From an uncultured Lachnospiraceae bacterium (GTDB lineage Bacteria > Bacillota > Clostridia > Lachnospirales > Lachnospiraceae), in the NCBI GenBank assembly GCA_910587935.1, contig CAJUNP010000009.1, positions 1-64,000 of the forward strand: a stretch of DNA of 64,000 nucleotides, in the 5' to 3' direction. The position numbers and the translations under genes were made by a program. This document shows, piece by piece, positions 7,937 through 16,570 of the stretch (the first letter of the stretch is position 1; every line of letters begins with the position of its first letter). The notes beneath the pieces are model-generated. The model was not told the origin of the DNA. It was given only the letters and a program-made list of their open reading frames with translations, and ran no database searches.

Positions 7937-10132
7937 TTATTTTAATCCCCATCCCCAAAAGCCCGTTTTCTTTTTCTCCTGCGCCGTACTGTCTGGCTCT
8001 GCTGTGTCCTCAGGCTCTTCATCGTTTATGTCGGGAACTTCATAGCGTAAAACCAAAGCGCTGGTTTTGGGAAGGCGGATATCCAATTTGCCCGCAACCA
8101 CAATATGCTCCTTCGGCTCTGTCTGAAAACCGGTTTCATCGGAATAAATCTGGGAGATCATAACGGTTTCCCTGGGAACTCCAAGCTCCCATACGGAGAT
8201 TTCCTTTTCGAGAACATTCTCCTGATTATTAATCAGCACCAGCGTAACAGCCTTTGCGTCAAACCGTCCATATGCCAGGAAATTATAATCGCTGTCCACA
8301 TATTTTAAAGAACCCTGTTTTAGTTCCCGGCAGTTCTTGTGTATGCGGATCATATTTTTATGAAAATCCAGCATCTCAAGATCTTCCTGCCCCCAAGGAT
8401 ACGTTCTCCGGTTATCCGGGTCCGTAAAACCGCATACGCCCACTTCATCTCCGTAATAAATGGTTGGGGCTCCGATCCATGTCATCTGTACAACAACGGC
8501 TTCCCGCATAACGGCTTTATTAACGCCTTCGCTTGCCGCCTGCGCCCCTAAATTACTCACCCTTCCCACTTTATGGTTCGTGCGGGTTAAAAAGCGGGAG
8601 TGATCGTGGTTGGACAGCTCATTCATAGATATAAGAAGCGACGGCATGGCAAAGCTTGCCTGATGATGCCGCATGGCCCCCCAAAAGTTCTGTGCATTGC
8701 CCAGCATATCCATACGGAAATCATCGCTGTGCTTTTCCATACCGGTTAAAAACCATGTGAGCGGTTCCATAAACGCGTCATAATTCATCACCGTGTCCCA
8801 TTCGTCGCCCTGCAGCCAGCTAATGGGATTACCGTAGTGTTCGGCAAGAATAATGGCGTTGGGATTCGCCTGCTTCACGGCCCTGCGGAATGCTTTCCAG
8901 AACTGATGGTTAAATTCCGGTGAATGTCCCAGATCCGCCGCCACATCTAATCTCCATCCATCCGCATTGTACGGAGGCGAAACCCATTTTCTTGCAATAT
9001 ACAAAATATATTCGTACAGCTGTCCGGAACCTTCATAATTCAGCTTCGGCAGGGTATCGTGGCCCCACCAGCCGTCGTAGGCCCCGTTATAAGGCCACTG
9101 ATTCTGGTCAAAGAACTGGAAATAGTTGTGATACGGACTGGAAGCATCCACGTACGCACCTTTTTCATATCCGTCCGCATTTTCATAGATCCGCTCTCTG
9201 TCCATCCATTTATTAAAAGATCCGCAATGGTTGAAAACGCCGTCCAGTATTACTTTGATTCCCCGCTTATGGGCTTCTTCCACAACTTTCGCAAAAAGCG
9301 CGTTGCTTGCTTCCAGATTCTGTTTATTGGTTACACGGTTCACGTACTTTTCAGCAAGGCGGTTCTGTGTTTCACCGTCCTGTAAGAGTTCTCCCTGTTC
9401 CTCCACGATTTTCCCAAAATGGGGATCGATATAATCATAATCCTGAATATCATATTTATGATTGGAAGGAGAAACAAACAACGGATTAAAATAGATCACA
9501 TCGATACCAAGTTCCTGCAGGTAATCCATCTTATCAAGCACCCCCTGCAAATCCCCTCCGTAAAAACGGCGGACGTCCATGCTGGCAGGATTCTCGTTCC
9601 AGTTCTCCACCTTTTCGGAGTAATCGCCCACATAGAAGTATTCTCTGCTTTCCACGTCGTTGCTCTTATCCCCATTGCAGAAACGGTCCGTATAGATCTG
9701 ATACATAACCGCTCCCTTGGCCCAGTCAGGCGTCTTAAAGCCGGGAATCACCACAAAATCATAATATTCGTTAGCTTCCGTTACAAGACCCCTGACATCG
9801 TATAAAAAGATGACCTTGCCCACCTGGATTTCAAAATGATACCGAAGCTTCTCATTTTCCAGCTGCACCTCAAGATAAAAGTAATCAAACAAGTCATCCG
9901 AAGACTCTTTGAGCATTACTTCCTTTTCGTTCCCACTGATCCATAAAACACGGTCTACGTTATTTTTAGCCGTGCGGAAACGGATACGGATTCTTTCATA
10001 AGCCGTAGGCTCGGCCGGAATTACAAAATTTTCCGTCGTATCGGTAAAAACCGCGCCCTTTCTGAAAACAGGACGCATGGAACTAATGTACATCTGGTTC
10101 CACTCGGTTTGTGAAAAACGATTTATATCCAT
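7937..10132 (-). CDS. GH13 alpha-glycosidase (neopullulanase/cyclomaltodextrinase type)
   Basis: A cytoplasmic enzyme of 731 residues that should hydrolyse alpha-1,4-glucans or maltodextrins. An N-terminal beta domain of ~130 residues precedes the GH13 barrel. Conserved regions are visible: DGVFNHCG (region I), GWRLDVAADL (nucleophile Asp), ILAEHYG (acid Glu) and NELSNHDHSRF (third Asp). The N-terminal domain and length point to the neopullulanase/cyclomaltodextrinase group. The C-terminal tail is acidic, then basic (TAQEKKKTGFWGWGLK). I chose the second ATG at 10132, 8 bases after AAGGGGG; the first ATG at 10138 is too close. No signal peptide. A single-gene unit with its own promoter (10177-10205). 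Confidence 0.93.
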   Translation of the reverse strand: MDINRFSQTEWNQMYISSMRPVFRKGAVFTDTTENFVIPAEPTAYERIRIRFRTAKNNVDRVLWISGNEKEVMLKESSDDLFDYFYLEVQLENEKLRYHFEIQVGKVIFLYDVRGLVTEANEYYDFVVIPGFKTPDWAKGAVMYQIYTDRFCNGDKSNDVESREYFYVGDYSEKVENWNENPASMDVRRFYGGDLQGVLDKMDYLQELGIDVIYFNPLFVSPSNHKYDIQDYDYIDPHFGKIVEEQGELLQDGETQNRLAEKYVNRVTNKQNLEASNALFAKVVEEAHKRGIKVILDGVFNHCGSFNKWMDRERIYENADGYEKGAYVDASSPYHNYFQFFDQNQWPYNGAYDGWWGHDTLPKLNYEGSGQLYEYILYIARKWVSPPYNADGWRLDVAADLGHSPEFNHQFWKAFRRAVKQANPNAIILAEHYGNPISWLQGDEWDTVMNYDAFMEPLTWFLTGMEKHSDDFRMDMLGNAQNFWGAMRHHQASFAMPSLLISMNELSNHDHSRFLTRTNHKVGRVSNLGAQAASEGVNKAVMREAVVVQMTWIGAPTIYYGDEVGVCGFTDPDNRRTYPWGQEDLEMLDFHKNMIRIHKNCRELKQGSLKYVDSDYNFLAYGRFDAKAVTLVLINNQENVLEKEISVWELGVPRETVMISQIYSDETGFQTEPKEHIVVAGKLDIRLPKTSALVLRYEVPDINDEEPEDTAEPDSTAQEKKKTGFWGWGLK

Positions 10133-10176
10133 GGGCATTGCCCCCTTCTATTATTTATAATACTGGTAATATTTAT

Positions 10177-10205
10177 ATTTTATACTATAATATCAATATA
10201 TTCAA
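10177..10205 (-). promoter_or_regulatory. Likely promoter of the GH13 gene
   Basis: On the minus strand TTGAAT (10200-10205), 17 bases and TAAAAT (10177-10182), 45 bases before the start codon, in an otherwise AT-rich stretch. Confidence 0.55.
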
Positions 10206-10250
10206 GAAGCCATATCCTGTGGTCAGTTTCCAGCCGTCAAAATGAACAGT

Positions 10251-10282
10251 AAAAAAGACAGCTTTGCGTCACTGTCTTTTTT
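10251..10282 (-). terminator. Terminator downstream of ftsH
   Basis: An 11-bp inverted repeat (AAAAAAGACAG with CTGTCTTTTTT) with a 10-nt loop and U-tracts in both directions. It is the first strong terminator met by transcription leaving ftsH leftwards. Confidence 0.8.
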
Positions 10283-10480
10283 AGAGAAGGTATTTCTTCT
10301 TATGGGGTATAGCAAAAAACTATATAATGTATTGGGGGGGTTACGAGTATTATAATAGCATAGAGATAATTAATCGTCCATACTAACTTTTCACAAATAT
10401 TACAAACCTGTGTGTGTTTTTTTGTTTATTTTGAACAATTATCCTTTGTGCACTCTGCACTATTATAGTTTCACCGACTA
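10283..10480. other. Non-coding flank between ftsH end and its terminator
   Basis: About 200 AT-rich bases with a G7 run near 10334-10340 and a TG/T-rich stretch near 10410-10422. I see no supported gene, and no RNA family I can name. It would form an unusually long 3' untranslated region of the ftsH transcript. Confidence 0.4.
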
Positions 10481-12313
10481 TCATGTAAAACTATTACCGG
10501 ATGTAAACAACGCTTCAAATTCATCCCTTGTAATTTTCTCTTTCTCTATTAAAAGCTGTGCGCAGCTTTCCAGTATACTCCGGTTCTCCATAATAATGGC
10601 TTTTGCTTTCCCGTAGCAGTCGTCGATAATGTTTTTCACTTCTTTATCTATATCTCCGGCTACGGCCTCGCTGTGGCTTCTGGGGTGTGCAAGGTCCCTG
10701 CCTATAAATACTTCATCGTCCTCGTCGTCATAATTCACAACGCCGATATTGTCGGACATACCAAAACGCGTAACCATTTTGCGCGCCACCTTGGTTGCCT
10801 TTTTTATATCGCTCGAGGCGCCCGTCGTTATATCATCAAATACAATCTGTTCCGCGATCCTGCCGCCTAACGATACCATAATCTCCTGAAGCATTTTCCC
10901 TTTTGTCATGAACATTTCGTCTTTTTCGGGCAGCGGCATGGTATAACCGGCAGCGCCCACTCCGGTAGGGATAATGGATACGGTATAAACCGGTCCCACA
11001 TCAGGGAGAACATGAAACAGAATTGCATGGCCCGCCTCATGATACGCCGTAATTCTTTTTTCTTTGTCGGAAATAATACGGCTCTTTTTCTCTGTGCCGA
11101 TACCCACTTTTACAAAGGACTTTTTAATGTCCTCCTGTTCAATATAAACGCGATTCTGCATAGCGGCGTAAATTGACGCTTCATTTAACAGATTTTCAAG
11201 ATCTGCGCCTGTGAATCCGGCCGTTGTCTGTGCAATCTGCTTTAAATCCACATCGTCCCCAAGGGGTTTATCCTTGGCGTGCACCTTTAAAATCTCTTCT
11301 CTGCCGCCTACATCAGGCGCTCCTACGGTTACCTTTCTGTCAAAGCGTCCGGGTCTTAGTATAGCCGGATCGAGAATATCCACACGGTTGGTTGCCGCCA
11401 TGACAATAATGCCCTCATTGGTTCCGAATCCGTCCATCTCAACAAGCAGCTGGTTCAGAGTCTGCTCGCGTTCATCATGTCCGCCGCCCATTCCGGTGCC
11501 CCTGCGTCTTGCAACGGCATCAATCTCGTCGATAAACACAATACAGGGAGCCACTCTCTTGGCATCCGCAAACAAATCCCTGACTCTGGACGCGCCCACG
11601 CCCACAAACATTTCTACAAAATCCGAACCGGAAATACTGAAGAAGGGAACGCCGGCTTCGCCTGCAATGGCTTTTGCCAGCAATGTCTTTCCCGTTCCGG
11701 GAGCGCCTTCCAAAAGAACGCCCTTGGGAATCCTTGCGCCGACTTTCGTAAACTTGCCGGGTTCCTTTAAAAAAGAAACGATCTCCGCCAATTCTTCTTT
11801 TTCTTCACGAAGTCCCGCTACATTTTTCAAGGTTGTTTTTTTGGCTTCGGCAGCGCTTATTACCCTCGCCCGGCTTTTACCGAAATTCATCATTTTTGAA
11901 TTGGCGCCGCCTCCGGAATTCTGGGCATTCATCATAACAATAATAAAGATTATAATGATTCCCGCCACTAAAATGGGAAACATATAGTTAAAAAACCAGC
12001 TTTCGCGCTGAATATCCGTAACTTCAGGTTCTATTCCCGCATTCCGCACCAATTCCTCAATCTCTGTAATATCTGTTGCATACAAGGTCTTTTCCGTGCC
12101 GTTTTTCAGCGTAATCTGCGCTTTTCCGGTAGGCGCCTCCTTGTTCGGGTTAATCACAACCGTCGCTACGTGTCCGTTTTCCAGGGCATCCGTCAGTTCT
12201 TTTCTGGAATATTCTTCCACGCGGTTTCCTACGGAATTAATCCAGATCACCGCCAAAAGGGCCAATATAATCAGGCCGAAATACAAATTAAATCCTCTAT
12301 GGTTCTGGTTCAA
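10481..12313 (-). CDS. ftsH: ATP-dependent zinc metalloprotease FtsH
   Basis: A membrane-bound AAA+ protease (610 residues) that degrades misfolded membrane proteins and regulators. Two membrane segments (about 10-28 and 108-130) flank a short outer domain. Then follow the AAA module with Walker A GAPGTGKT near residue 205, Walker B IVFIDEIDAV, the second region of homology ending RPGRFDRKV, and the zinc site HEAGH near residue 425. The start codon is TTG at 12313, six to seven bases after AGGAGG. It is the last gene of the hup-to-ftsH cluster, 40 bases after hpt, the conserved Firmicute order tilS-hpt-ftsH. Confidence 0.97.
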   Translation of the reverse strand: MNQNHRGFNLYFGLIILALLAVIWINSVGNRVEEYSRKELTDALENGHVATVVINPNKEAPTGKAQITLKNGTEKTLYATDITEIEELVRNAGIEPEVTDIQRESWFFNYMFPILVAGIIIIFIIVMMNAQNSGGGANSKMMNFGKSRARVISAAEAKKTTLKNVAGLREEKEELAEIVSFLKEPGKFTKVGARIPKGVLLEGAPGTGKTLLAKAIAGEAGVPFFSISGSDFVEMFVGVGASRVRDLFADAKRVAPCIVFIDEIDAVARRRGTGMGGGHDEREQTLNQLLVEMDGFGTNEGIIVMAATNRVDILDPAILRPGRFDRKVTVGAPDVGGREEILKVHAKDKPLGDDVDLKQIAQTTAGFTGADLENLLNEASIYAAMQNRVYIEQEDIKKSFVKVGIGTEKKSRIISDKEKRITAYHEAGHAILFHVLPDVGPVYTVSIIPTGVGAAGYTMPLPEKDEMFMTKGKMLQEIMVSLGGRIAEQIVFDDITTGASSDIKKATKVARKMVTRFGMSDNIGVVNYDDEDDEVFIGRDLAHPRSHSEAVAGDIDKEVKNIIDDCYGKAKAIIMENRSILESCAQLLIEKEKITRDEFEALFTSGNSFT

Positions 12314-12352
12314 AACGTTCCTCCTTTTGACAGACCGTCTCTTCTGTCCCGT

Positions 12353-12877
12353 TTAATCAAATTCTACAACGCCGATGTAGGGAAGATTCCTGTATCTCTG
12401 ATCATAGTCAAGACCGTAACCTACCACAAATTCATCGGGAATCTCAAAACCGGTATAGTCTACTTTGACGTCCGTCACTCTTCTTTCCGGCTTATCAAGC
12501 AATGTACATAGCTTTAAACTGGCCGGCCCCCGGTCCCCTAACATCTCCAGAAGGTAATTCAGGGTTCTGCCGGAATCCACAATATCTTCAACCACAAGCA
12601 CATCCTTATCCTTTAACGGTTCGTCCAAATCCTTTACAATCTTAACTACGCCGCTGGATTTGGTTGATTTTCCGTAGCTGGAAACAGACATAAAATCCAG
12701 TGAAACCGGTACGGTGATTCTTTTTGCAAGTTCGCACATAAAAAAGCTGCCACCTTTTAACACGCACACCAGATGCACCTGTTTTCCGGCATAATCCTCG
12801 CTGATCTGTCTGCCGATCTGCTGAATCCGCTGATCCACTTCCTGCTCCGTTAAAAGTATTCTTACGTGTTCTGCCAT
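12353..12877 (-). CDS. hpt: Hypoxanthine phosphoribosyltransferase
   Basis: A purine-salvage enzyme of 174 residues that joins hypoxanthine or guanine to PRPP, forming IMP or GMP. The PRPP-binding signature VLVVEDIVDSGRTLNYLL lies at about residues 91-108, and the N-terminal loop LKGGSFF with its Gly-Gly is present. Length is usual for the family. The ATG follows GAGGAGG by about 6 bases, and the first 16 bases overlap the end of tilS, showing translational coupling. Part of the tilS-hpt-ftsH core. Confidence 0.97.
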   Translation of the reverse strand: MAEHVRILLTEQEVDQRIQQIGRQISEDYAGKQVHLVCVLKGGSFFMCELAKRITVPVSLDFMSVSSYGKSTKSSGVVKIVKDLDEPLKDKDVLVVEDIVDSGRTLNYLLEMLGDRGPASLKLCTLLDKPERRVTDVKVDYTGFEIPDEFVVGYGLDYDQRYRNLPYIGVVEFD

Positions 12878-14283
12878 GGTATTCCTCCTCTTAATTGTAC
12901 CTGTAAAATACGCTTTGTATTCTTATTAATTTTATACCGGCTGCTTATGCGGTATCCAATCACCCACAATATATGGCTGCCGTCTGCCAGAATCCATATA
13001 TCGCCGCGCCGGGATCTTGGGATTTTTTCCTGAATCATGTAATTCTTCAGGCTTTTCTTTGACTCCTTCCCGTCGATGGTTAAGTAATCGCCGCTTTGCC
13101 GCTTCCTGATAACAAGAGATTTTATAATTTTATCATAATCAAACCATTTCGTATATGTTTTTTCCGGAATATCCTGACATTTTTCATTCTCCAGGATGGA
13201 AAAGGACAATTCCCCCGCCCCTTGCAGAACATAAGAGCCGGGAATCTTCATAACGTGAATTTCCTCACCGGAGGACGTCTCTGTTTTTTCCTGTTTTTTG
13301 GGGAATAGCATAAATACGTCGTATTCTTTTACCGCACGAAAACCGTAAGGAAGATCGGCGGATTTGCTGCCATGCGCATAAAACAGATTCTTCATCGCCG
13401 CTATATGGCCGGAAGTTATATCTTTTCTTCCCGGAAGAAGCTCCTCCACAGCCGTAAGAAGTATCTGCCCCTGTATAAAATCAGGTTCCTGCAAAAATCT
13501 TTCCACGCTGATTTTTATCCCGACTGCTCCGGAGGATTCCGGTAGTCTGCATTTTTCGTAAGCCTTCACGGTTTCCTGTGTTATATAAGCTTTCGCCTCG
13601 CTCAGCAGATCAGCCGTATGGTTCATTCTGTCAACGGCCGCCGGCGATATGTTTTGTGTCAGATACGGAAACAGATGATTGCGGAGCTTATTTCTTGTAT
13701 AAGTATCCTCGCCGTTTGTCCGGTCTATACAATAGGAAATCTGTTTCTTCTCCAGAAATTCTTCGATTTCTTTTCTGGCGACGCACAGGAGAGGCCGGAT
13801 AATATCGTTCCGGACGGGGGGGATGGAACACAGTCCCGTAAGCCCGGTTCCCCGGACCAGATTAAACAGCATGGTTTCCGCCCGGTCGTTTTTATTATGG
13901 GCCACCGCAATTTTGCCCCTGCTTCCCTGCGCTTCTTCCCTGAGAATCCGTTCGAAAGACGCATAACGCAGATTCCGCCCGGCCTCTTCCTCCGACAGCC
14001 CCTGCTTTTTTGCAAGAGACGCTACGTTTTCATGTACCGCAAAAAAAGGAATCTGCCATTGTCCGCACAGTTTCTGTACATAGGCTTCATCCTCTATCGC
14101 TTCTTCCCTGATTCCGTGATTAACATGTACCGCCATAAGCCGGAAAGGAATTTCTTCACGCATTATATTTAACAGAAACAAAAGGCAGACGGAATCTGCC
14201 CCTCCGGAAACTCCTGCAGCCACCGTATCGCCAGGCTGCAGCATATCGTATTTGCTGATGTAATTTCTTACTTTTTGTATCAT
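12862..14283 (-). CDS. tilS: tRNA(Ile)-lysidine synthase
   Basis: An essential enzyme (473 residues) that turns C34 of tRNA-Ile(CAU) into lysidine using ATP and lysine, so that AUA is read as isoleucine. The N-terminal PP-loop motif VSGGADSVCLLFLL lies near residues 24-37, followed by HVNHGIREEA and AHNKNDRAETMLFNLVRGTG (about residues 147-166). The ~200-residue C-terminal part corresponds to the tRNA-recognition domains of longer TilS proteins. It sits between spoIIE and hpt, as in other Firmicutes. The ribosome site (AGGTG) is weak. Confidence 0.96.
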   Translation of the reverse strand: MIQKVRNYISKYDMLQPGDTVAAGVSGGADSVCLLFLLNIMREEIPFRLMAVHVNHGIREEAIEDEAYVQKLCGQWQIPFFAVHENVASLAKKQGLSEEEAGRNLRYASFERILREEAQGSRGKIAVAHNKNDRAETMLFNLVRGTGLTGLCSIPPVRNDIIRPLLCVARKEIEEFLEKKQISYCIDRTNGEDTYTRNKLRNHLFPYLTQNISPAAVDRMNHTADLLSEAKAYITQETVKAYEKCRLPESSGAVGIKISVERFLQEPDFIQGQILLTAVEELLPGRKDITSGHIAAMKNLFYAHGSKSADLPYGFRAVKEYDVFMLFPKKQEKTETSSGEEIHVMKIPGSYVLQGAGELSFSILENEKCQDIPEKTYTKWFDYDKIIKSLVIRKRQSGDYLTIDGKESKKSLKNYMIQEKIPRSRRGDIWILADGSHILWVIGYRISSRYKINKNTKRILQVQLRGGIPWQNT

Positions 14284-14358
14284 TTTGCACCTGTAAAATA
14301 TTCCGAAAAAAGTATCTCTTATTGAATATATACAATTTCCGGGAAAAATGCAAGAAGA

Positions 14359-15558
14359 TCAGGTATTTTCCCAAATTCCCGCTACCAGCACCGTCATGTC
14401 GTCCCGGATAGCTCCTTTGCAGCTTCGGATTACGTAATTTAACAAATAACCTGCAATCTCTGCGGGGTTCTCCAGGGTAATGCGGCTGATCACCTCGGAC
14501 AGCACTTCTTCTCCGATCCCCTGGGAAAGTCCGTCCAGGACCCCATCCGACACCATGATTATATAATCGCCGTCTATCAGCTTACGTGTGGTTACCTCCG
14601 GCTCCAGTTTCCCAAAGACTCCCAGCGGCAGGTTATGGGATGAAATCTGCTCCACCATATTATCCCGTTTCAGATAAGTGCTGGCCGCTCCCACTTTAGT
14701 CAGTTCCATAGTTCCCTCGTACAAATTCAGGAAGCATACGTCCAATGTTGACATATTGCTTTCCGCTCCCCCCATGCTCAGGGAGGTATTGACCATCTGC
14801 ACCGCGCTTTCACCGGAAAAACCGGCCGAAAGCATCCTCTCCATCAGATCCAACACGCGAAGGCTGTCCGCACAGGCTTTTTCACCGGAACCCATTCCGT
14901 CGGAAATCATCATGACAAGGCCGCTCTTATCCATTTCAAACTGGCTGAAATTATCTCCTGAAACACTCTCGTTTTCTTTTACGGCCTTTGCCGTTCCTGT
15001 CAGCACAATATAAGCCGGTTCTTCAATGAAATGAAAATCCCGGTATTTTTCGTCAAGATAATAATCGGTTTCTTTTGATACCATTAAGCGTTTATCGAAC
15101 AGCACGGAAAGAATGGCCGCTGCTTCCTCTCCGGTTATGCCTTTGGTTTTTTCCGAAGCCAGAAGCGCGCCGATCTCCAGCCTGCCGTTCGTATTTTCAA
15201 TATAATGTATTTCTTTCAGGGAAATTCCCTCCTGCTTCAAAGCATGGGCTACCTGTCTGGCTTTTCTGTCGGACAGAGGGACATAGGCAAAGGATACTTT
15301 TGCCACCTCCGTCATAATCTGCGCCATTTCATGCAAATGTCCCGCCATGATTTCCCTGTTTTCAAGAACCTTTCTCCGATAAAGATATTCGCTGCGGTCC
15401 GCTCCCGCTGTCTCCCGTTCATCATCCCCGGAATCAAACTTCTCAAAAACGTCTGCCAGGTCTTTGAAAGAATCAGCATAGGTTAATAATTTTTGCTTTC
15501 CGTATTCAGGTAAGATCATGACTCTGACTTGATTTTTTTCAGCTCGTTTTTCTTTCAT
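14359..15558 (-). CDS. spoIIE: SpoIIE phosphatase, short form without the membrane half
   Basis: A PP2C-type serine phosphatase (399 residues) of the SpoIIE type, which dephosphorylates SpoIIAA to release sigma-F in the forespore. The first ~130 residues match the regulatory region that normally follows the ten membrane helices (LLTYADSFKDLADVFEKF, LENREIMAGHLHEMAQIM). The phosphatase core follows: SGDNFSQFEMD, MISDGMGSGEKA, MVSDGVLDG and RDDMTVLVAG. Normal SpoIIE has about 800 residues; the whole membrane half is absent here. I chose ATG 15558, 9 bases after AGAGGGGAG; farther starts would lie at or before the promoter. Position between divIC and tilS is the conserved one. Confidence 0.9.
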   Translation of the reverse strand: MKEKRAEKNQVRVMILPEYGKQKLLTYADSFKDLADVFEKFDSGDDERETAGADRSEYLYRRKVLENREIMAGHLHEMAQIMTEVAKVSFAYVPLSDRKARQVAHALKQEGISLKEIHYIENTNGRLEIGALLASEKTKGITGEEAAAILSVLFDKRLMVSKETDYYLDEKYRDFHFIEEPAYIVLTGTAKAVKENESVSGDNFSQFEMDKSGLVMMISDGMGSGEKACADSLRVLDLMERMLSAGFSGESAVQMVNTSLSMGGAESNMSTLDVCFLNLYEGTMELTKVGAASTYLKRDNMVEQISSHNLPLGVFGKLEPEVTTRKLIDGDYIIMVSDGVLDGLSQGIGEEVLSEVISRITLENPAEIAGYLLNYVIRSCKGAIRDDMTVLVAGIWENT

Positions 15559-15597
15559 ACGCAAAAACTCCCCTCTGCTATTTCTATGTAAGGACAT

Positions 15598-15631
15598 ATT
15601 ATAGCAGTAAGGGAGCGTGTTTTTTGTCAAA
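15598..15631 (-). promoter_or_regulatory. Spo0A-type spoIIE promoter with 21-bp spacing
   Basis: On the minus strand TTGACA (15625-15630) and TATAAT (15598-15603) are separated by 21 bases, too far for a normal sigma-A promoter. The -35 lies inside TTTGTCAAA (plus strand 15623-15631), a good match to a Spo0A box. In Bacillus, spoIIE and spoIIG promoters have 21-22 bp spacing and need phosphorylated Spo0A. The same arrangement here strongly suggests Spo0A control. Confidence 0.8.
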
Positions 15632-15665
15632 AACGGGTAACGCGATGCCTTAACGGCACTTTCTT

Positions 15666-15977
15666 TTAATTTTCCTCTTTGAAAATAATTTCGCCTTCAT
15701 AAACAAGACCCAGTTTCTCCTTGGCTACTTCCTCGGCATATTTCTTGGTCTGCGTATATTTTCTGTATTCTTCTATCTCCTGGCTGCGCTTCTCTTCGTT
15801 TGCAATCTGTTCGTTCAGGCTGCTTATCGTCTGCTGCTGCACTTCGTTCTTCGCTTTAAGATTCATGCTGCTGATACTGACCACAGCGATAATCATGACG
15901 ACCACAACTGTAACCATCACCATACTCATACGATTCTGCCGTCTTTTGCGATAGGAGGTTCTTTTTCTTCGTGCCAT
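15666..15977 (-). CDS. divIC: Septum formation initiator DivIC/FtsB
   Basis: A small bitopic division protein of 103 residues that joins FtsL and the FtsQ/DivIB homologue at the septum. It has a basic cytoplasmic head (MARRKRTSYRKRRQN), one membrane segment (about 19-38), a coiled coil (about 40-80) and the C-terminal KEKLGLVYEGEIIF, a family hallmark. ATG 15977 follows GGGAG by about 7 bases; an upstream ATG would run into the repeat element. Between yabQ and spoIIE, the conserved position. The 30-bp repeat at 15993-16022 fills the gap before its ribosome site. Confidence 0.93.
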   Translation of the reverse strand: MARRKRTSYRKRRQNRMSMVMVTVVVVMIIAVVSISSMNLKAKNEVQQQTISSLNEQIANEEKRSQEIEEYRKYTQTKKYAEEVAKEKLGLVYEGEIIFKEEN

Positions 15978-15992
15978 ATTAATCTCCCATGT

Positions 15993-16022
15993 TGCCAACA
16001 ACCCGCGAATTTGGGCGTCAGC
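15993..16022. repeat. 30-bp dispersed element, copy 1 (yabQ-divIC gap)
   Basis: Shares 27 of 30 bases with 41250-41279; the three differences are all A/G changes. It lies between the yabQ stop and the divIC ribosome site, in the same orientation to the genes as copy 2. Confidence 0.8.
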
Positions 16023-16037
16023 ACAAATTTGCCGAAA

Positions 16038-16526
16038 CTATTGTTTACACAATATCATTTTAAAAGCTTTCCACCACCCCGTCAACTTCTTTTTCAAATA
16101 CAAAATGCTGCGGCTGCCTTTTCTGCCCGCCGCTTTCGCACCCGCTTTGCATTTTTTACCCGCAGCACGGACAGGGGTAAAAAGAATATAAATCACTTTT
16201 TTTTTTTTTTTTAATAAGAAATTCAAAGCCGACGATATGGTATTTACGAAAAAATTGCTGATTAGTTTCTTATAAATGAACATTCCGGTCAGCGCGCCTA
16301 AAATCGCAAACCAGCGCATGGTTCCGTTATTTTCTTCATGCATCATATAAAAAACGCTGATCGCCACAACCACCCAGTAAATCAGGTCTTCTAAGGAAAT
16401 CAGCGCGTCGCCGTGTTTTACTACTCGTCTGAATATGCGAAGCAGGTCATACAAAACCGTAACGGAAATTCCCATAACCAGAGAATAAAAGAGAAAATAA
16501 TTATCCCGGATAATGGTCTCACTCAT
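16038..16526 (-). CDS. yabQ: Spore cortex protein YabQ
   Basis: A sporulation membrane protein (162 residues) needed for cortex formation in Bacillus. Four hydrophobic segments in the first ~110 residues carry family features (FFYSLVMGISVTVLYDLLRIFRR-like start, then LEDLIYWV). The C-terminal third is very basic. A run of 16 A on the coding strand (plus-strand T at 16197-16212) encodes LKKKKK near residues 105-110. It is preceded by yabP and followed by divIC, as in the Bacillus/Clostridium cluster. Confidence 0.93.
   Translation of the reverse strand: MSETIIRDNYFLFYSLVMGISVTVLYDLLRIFRRVVKHGDALISLEDLIYWVVVAISVFYMMHEENNGTMRWFAILGALTGMFIYKKLISNFFVNTISSALNFLLKKKKKVIYILFTPVRAAGKKCKAGAKAAGRKGSRSILYLKKKLTGWWKAFKMILCKQ
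16197..16212. repeat. 16-base homopolymer inside yabQ
   Basis: Sixteen consecutive T on the plus strand (A on the coding strand) encode part of a Leu codon and five Lys codons. The reading frame is open on both sides at this length only; a one-base change would truncate YabQ after about 110 residues. Confidence 0.9.
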
Positions 16527-16570
16527 AGCCTTCTCCTTGCCCTGTCAGACTTAAGACTTTGACGGAAGCG

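Noticed and set aside
7623..7958. A 111-codon frame across the tRNA-Leu and tRNA-Tyr genes
   Set aside because: Its translation is that of tRNA sequence (GFPSGQRGQTV, HPFCWCGGIGRRKG); a spurious frame.
11211..11987. A 258-codon open frame on the plus strand opposite ftsH
   Set aside because: Fully antisense to a clear ftsH reading frame, no ribosome site, low-complexity Ser/Pro/Ile translation; a shadow frame.
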